Shown one piece after another: positions 29,289 through 31,599 of a stretch of DNA of 31,599 nt (within the stretch, counting starts at the first letter, position 1; each line of letters begins with the position of its first letter). The notes beneath the pieces are model-generated. The model did no database searches and had not been told where the DNA came from. It worked only from the letters and a program-made list of their open reading frames with translations. The stretch comes from Candidatus Kaiserbacteria bacterium (GTDB lineage: Bacteria; Patescibacteriota; Minisyncoccia; Phycocordibacterales; UBA12088): the NCBI GenBank assembly GCA_007116405.1, contig SKIN01000025.1, forward strand, positions 1-31,599. The letters are read 5' to 3'. The translations under genes and the position numbers were made by a program.

Positions 29289-29780
29289 TCACCTGCTTCC
29301 GTGCACTGCAAAACTCTTTGAGTCGAGGAGATGTACCGTAGCGCCTGCACCACTGAATGAGCGGTACATCAGACTGCCATGACAAAATGCAGGTCCACCG
29401 TTCCAGTAGTACTGTGGTTCACGCAGGTCAACCAGCAGGAAGCGTGCGCGCTCCTCGCCCGATAGCTGGTATACCAACTTCTCATCCTGGAAACAGGTCG
29501 TAGTGATGTATGCATGCCCGTTACCCGGCGCATGTCCCATGACAGTGGTGCGATACGCGACCAGATCACCGTATCCAACCGGCTGTTTGAAATCCAACAG
29601 CAATGTTCCGGTAACCGGAGGACGCCCCTCAGTACTTTGGGCAGCGGTGAGTGATGTCGCAAGATCTTCCATGCTCGACCGCACTATGTGGAGAACAAAG
29701 ATGCCTACACTTATTACAAGCAATACTCCTAACACAGGCTGTATATGCTTCACATTGCGGGCCAAACTCGTATCGATCAT
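29289..29780 (-). CDS. Membrane-anchored extracytoplasmic protein of unknown function
   Basis: 163 aa that I do not recognise. There is a short basic cytoplasmic N-tail, one transmembrane helix (about 15-34, PVLGVLLVISVGIFVLHIV) and an outside domain of about 125 residues. The domain contains LLLDFKQPVGYGDLVAYRT, aromatic-rich segments (YYWNGGPAF) and two cysteines (in TTTCFQDEK and FCHGS) that could form a disulfide. It lies upstream of sufB, divergent from the next gene. The start at 29780 has TGT-TACGCT 6 nt before it, a weak extended -10. Confidence 0.7.
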   Translation of the reverse strand: MIDTSLARNVKHIQPVLGVLLVISVGIFVLHIVRSSMEDLATSLTAAQSTEGRPPVTGTLLLDFKQPVGYGDLVAYRTTVMGHAPGNGHAYITTTCFQDEKLVYQLSGEERARFLLVDLREPQYYWNGGPAFCHGSLMYRSFSGAGATVHLLDSKSFAVHGSR

Positions 29781-29868
29781 GTCCTAAGCGTAACACGGAA
29801 ACTAAGACCGTGTGCCCAATATCCCCATAAGGCAACACCTGTCGCAGTTATCTATACTATCAAGTACA

Positions 29869-30609
29869 ATGACTGTCATGGACGGAGTCTTACGCTGCAG
29901 CCGCTATGCATTCGGGCCAAACCGGCTTCATTTTTGCGGTCCGGACGCGAATCGCGAGATATGGGACTATGTAAATGACGGTTTTACCGATTTTGGCTTG
30001 CAGAAACTGCTCATGGGGTTCGAGGCACTCTACCCATACCTCACTCATATCGCGCGGGAAAACCATATTGCCGACCCATTCGACCCACGAGTCGTCGAAG
30101 CATACTGGCTCGGCAATGACTTATTGAAGACCGTCGACAAGCGCAGTCTGCACCGCCACCTTTCCGAGGGATTGCGGCTGAAGGATAAACTCCCCATCAC
30201 GACCTATCGCCTCCTCGAGTCACGCATCGGGCACGGCATGCTGCCAAACCACAACTACCATGTCATCAATGTACCAAAGCGCATGGGACACCAAGAGGTG
30301 GAGGCGGATACGCCGTTTATGGACTCATGTCGCGTAAGCTGGGGTACGGTAACTGCGGTCTCCGGGCCTTCTATCACTGTCGCGTACGCACCATTGTTGA
30401 AAGAAAATGGCGTGCTCTCTCTGGGGGCGCCGGTACACAAACGCATCGTTCGCCGCCTTGAGGCGGACTACGACATCGAGATGCTTACGCCGGGACAGCT
30501 GATCACGCTGCACTGGGACATCCCTTGCGAGGTCATCACCAAACGAGAGGCGGAACTGCTGCGGCGATACACCCTTGAGGCGATACGCATTGCAAATGCG
30601 CAGGACTGA
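29869..30609 (+). CDS. DUF6390-like protein
   Basis: 246 aa from the ATG at 29869. The ATG at 29878 is also possible and begins MDGVLRCSRYAFGPNRL. The pattern RYAFGPNRLHFCGPD...FEALYPYL...DPFDPRVVEAYWLGNDLL resembles proteins I recall as DUF6390 (recognised from memory, not verified). The first 150 residues are mostly helical. A beta-rich part follows (CRVSWGTVTAVSGPSITVAY), then LTPGQLITLHWDIPCEVI. It is cytoplasmic with no membrane segments. A TATACT box (29853-29858) lies 10 nt before the ATG. It is followed by a gene with a HypC-like end, hinting at hydrogenase maturation; this is inference only. Confidence 0.65.
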   Translation: MTVMDGVLRCSRYAFGPNRLHFCGPDANREIWDYVNDGFTDFGLQKLLMGFEALYPYLTHIARENHIADPFDPRVVEAYWLGNDLLKTVDKRSLHRHLSEGLRLKDKLPITTYRLLESRIGHGMLPNHNYHVINVPKRMGHQEVEADTPFMDSCRVSWGTVTAVSGPSITVAYAPLLKENGVLSLGAPVHKRIVRRLEADYDIEMLTPGQLITLHWDIPCEVITKREAELLRRYTLEAIRIANAQD

Positions 30610-30670
30610 GATTGACAGCGGGGCGCTGCCGGGCATACTGCCCTCAGATACACAACAGGGGAGGTGTGCT

Positions 30671-31135
30671 TTGAAGAAGCAAAAAACGGTCACTCCGGAA
30701 ACATTCTGCTGGTACTATGCGGTCGGCTGTCTCGAGTCGCGGCACGCTGAAGGGACGCTCGCCCGCGACCTCTATGACATTGCCAACAAACACCTTAGAG
30801 AACGCACAATACCGCCACCCGAGCTTGTGCACGAGATATTCCCCCGCCCGTTTGAAGCACTGGGCGAACAATTGACGCTCGATGCCATGCAGACGTACTG
30901 GCGGGTCACGCACAGGGACCCAAAGGAAAATACACCGGTGCAGTACGCGGAGATCGTGGACCTGCACCCCGCCGACCCGCGACGTTCGGGGGTCTGGTAC
31001 ATGGTCACCTACACGGATGTAAAGACGGGACGGTCAGTTGACACCGTTGCACACAACACCCATGGCCTGCCGCTCCGTATCGGTGACACCGTCTATGTAC
31101 ACGGACACACCATTGCGGAGATCGCTAAGCCATAA
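30671..31135 (+). CDS. Unknown protein with HypC-like C-terminal barrel
   Basis: 154 aa from a TTG at 30671, chosen because a strong GGGGAGG binding site (30658-30664) ends 6 nt before it. The open frame reaches back to 30575 and would overlap the previous gene. Residues about 8-80 look helical (TPETFCWYYAVGC...FEALGEQLTLDAMQTYWR). The last 65 residues look like a small beta barrel ending in LRIGDTVYVHGHTIAEI, which resembles the end of HypC (GDYVLVHVGFAI). The CP motif at the HypC N-terminus is absent, so it is not a plain HypC. It probably forms an operon with the DUF6390-like gene, 61 nt upstream. Confidence 0.65.
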   Translation: MKKQKTVTPETFCWYYAVGCLESRHAEGTLARDLYDIANKHLRERTIPPPELVHEIFPRPFEALGEQLTLDAMQTYWRVTHRDPKENTPVQYAEIVDLHPADPRRSGVWYMVTYTDVKTGRSVDTVAHNTHGLPLRIGDTVYVHGHTIAEIAKP

Positions 31136-31159
31136 CAAGTAGATGCGAACGACACTCGT

Positions 31160-31191
31160 CGGCGACCCACACGGTCGCCGATATCTTTTTT
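31160..31191 (+). terminator. Rho-independent terminator after the HypC-like gene
   Basis: CGGCGACC-CACAC-GGTCGCCG forms a perfect 8-bp stem, followed by ATATC and six T. It lies 25 nt after the stop. Confidence 0.85.
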
Positions 31192-31240
31192 AGTACCAAA
31201 AAGGCTTGCGTTTTCTTCTTTTTTGTAGTCAAATGCACCC

Positions 31241-31599
31241 ATGAAAAGAAACACGGGAACGTTTACTCCACTCAGAACATCTATCACAACCTTCCTTTCG
31301 GGAATCGTTGCTGTGGTCGCCTTTACTATGGTTTCCTTATATGCCCACGGCCAAGCGCCGGGCTCGTACACGACCGAGAGCATGGACATCATCTACGAGG
31401 CAACGGCTGAGTATATTCCCCTGCTCCGTGCGCTGGCGAGAACCTATCGAGTGGCATATGAAGACGTCCATGTCGTCATGATGATCGAGTGTGGGGGATG
31501 TGAGAATGCCTCTACCTACGTGAGCCCACAGGGTGCCGTGGGCATCATGCAGGTGAAGCCCACCACTGCTCAGAGTGTCGACAGCGAACTTGCCGCACT
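31241..31599 (+). CDS. Lytic transglycosylase (SLT domain), partial at the right edge
   Basis: Open from the ATG at 31241 to the window end (119 codons). Residues about 15-38 form a signal peptide or anchor (TTFLSGIVAVVAFTMVSLYAHGQA). The SLT fold begins around residue 55. VVMMIECGG carries the likely catalytic Glu, and SPQGAVGIMQVKPTTA matches the family GA-x-GLMQ-x-x-P-x-TA motif. The unusual Cys pair in ECGGC near the active site is notable. The enzyme class cleaves peptidoglycan glycan strands to 1,6-anhydro-MurNAc ends. A weak -10 (TCAAAT, 31229-31234) lies 6 nt before the ATG, with TTGCGT 17 nt further up. Confidence 0.88.
   Translation, partial: MKRNTGTFTPLRTSITTFLSGIVAVVAFTMVSLYAHGQAPGSYTTESMDIIYEATAEYIPLLRALARTYRVAYEDVHVVMMIECGGCENASTYVSPQGAVGIMQVKPTTAQSVDSELAA

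Overview
The window (about 31.6 kb, moderately GC-rich) looks like a Patescibacteria/CPR chromosome, most likely of Parcubacteria type. This rests on gene content, not a database search. There is no rpmD (uL30) between rpsE and rplO, which is a CPR hallmark. The NDK is long and insert-bearing, several ribosomal proteins carry Lys/Ala/Glu tails, Shine-Dalgarno sequences are scarce, and a tRNA-Ile reads AUA directly through a UAU anticodon.

Layout from left to right. Positions 1-1100 hold the start of a DksA/TraR-like zinc-finger gene (minus, cut by the window edge), tRNA-Ser(CGA) and a structured tandem repeat derived from the antisense of that tRNA's 3' end. Then come recG (plus), a small membrane protein and tRNA-Ile(UAU) (minus), a secreted lamin-tail-domain protein, ftsH and an N-domain-less MgtE-like transporter (all minus). 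The infC-rpmI-rplT operon (plus) ends in a clear terminator. Next are two coupled small membrane proteins and ndk (minus).

From 25.2 kb back to 11.25 kb the minus strand carries tuf-rpsJ, then rplC-D-W-B, rpsS-rplV-rpsC-rplP-rpmC-rpsQ-rplN-X-E, rpsN-rpsH-rplF-R-rpsE-rplO, and secY-adk-map. The gene order is the classical S10-spc order, but it is cut into several transcription units. There are promoter-like sites before tuf, rplC, rpsS, rpsN and secY, and terminator-like hairpins after rpsJ and rplE. Upstream lies a compact sufB-sufS-sufU-sufC iron-sulfur operon without sufD. The right end holds a membrane-anchored unknown protein, a DUF6390-like gene next to a gene with a HypC-like tail (plus), and the start of a lytic transglycosylase.

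Two promoter styles recur. One is a TATACT box 6-8 nt before the ATG, which predicts leaderless mRNA (recG, ftsH, mgtE-like, sufB, secY, a DUF2238-like gene). The other is TTGACA-16/17-TA(G/C)TAT with a structured leader (tuf, rpsS, rpsN). The most unusual element is the tRNA-Ser-linked repeat at 574-1056. It consists of roughly 193-bp units whose hairpins sit at matching offsets, with different stem sequences but a shared GAG...CGA loop.
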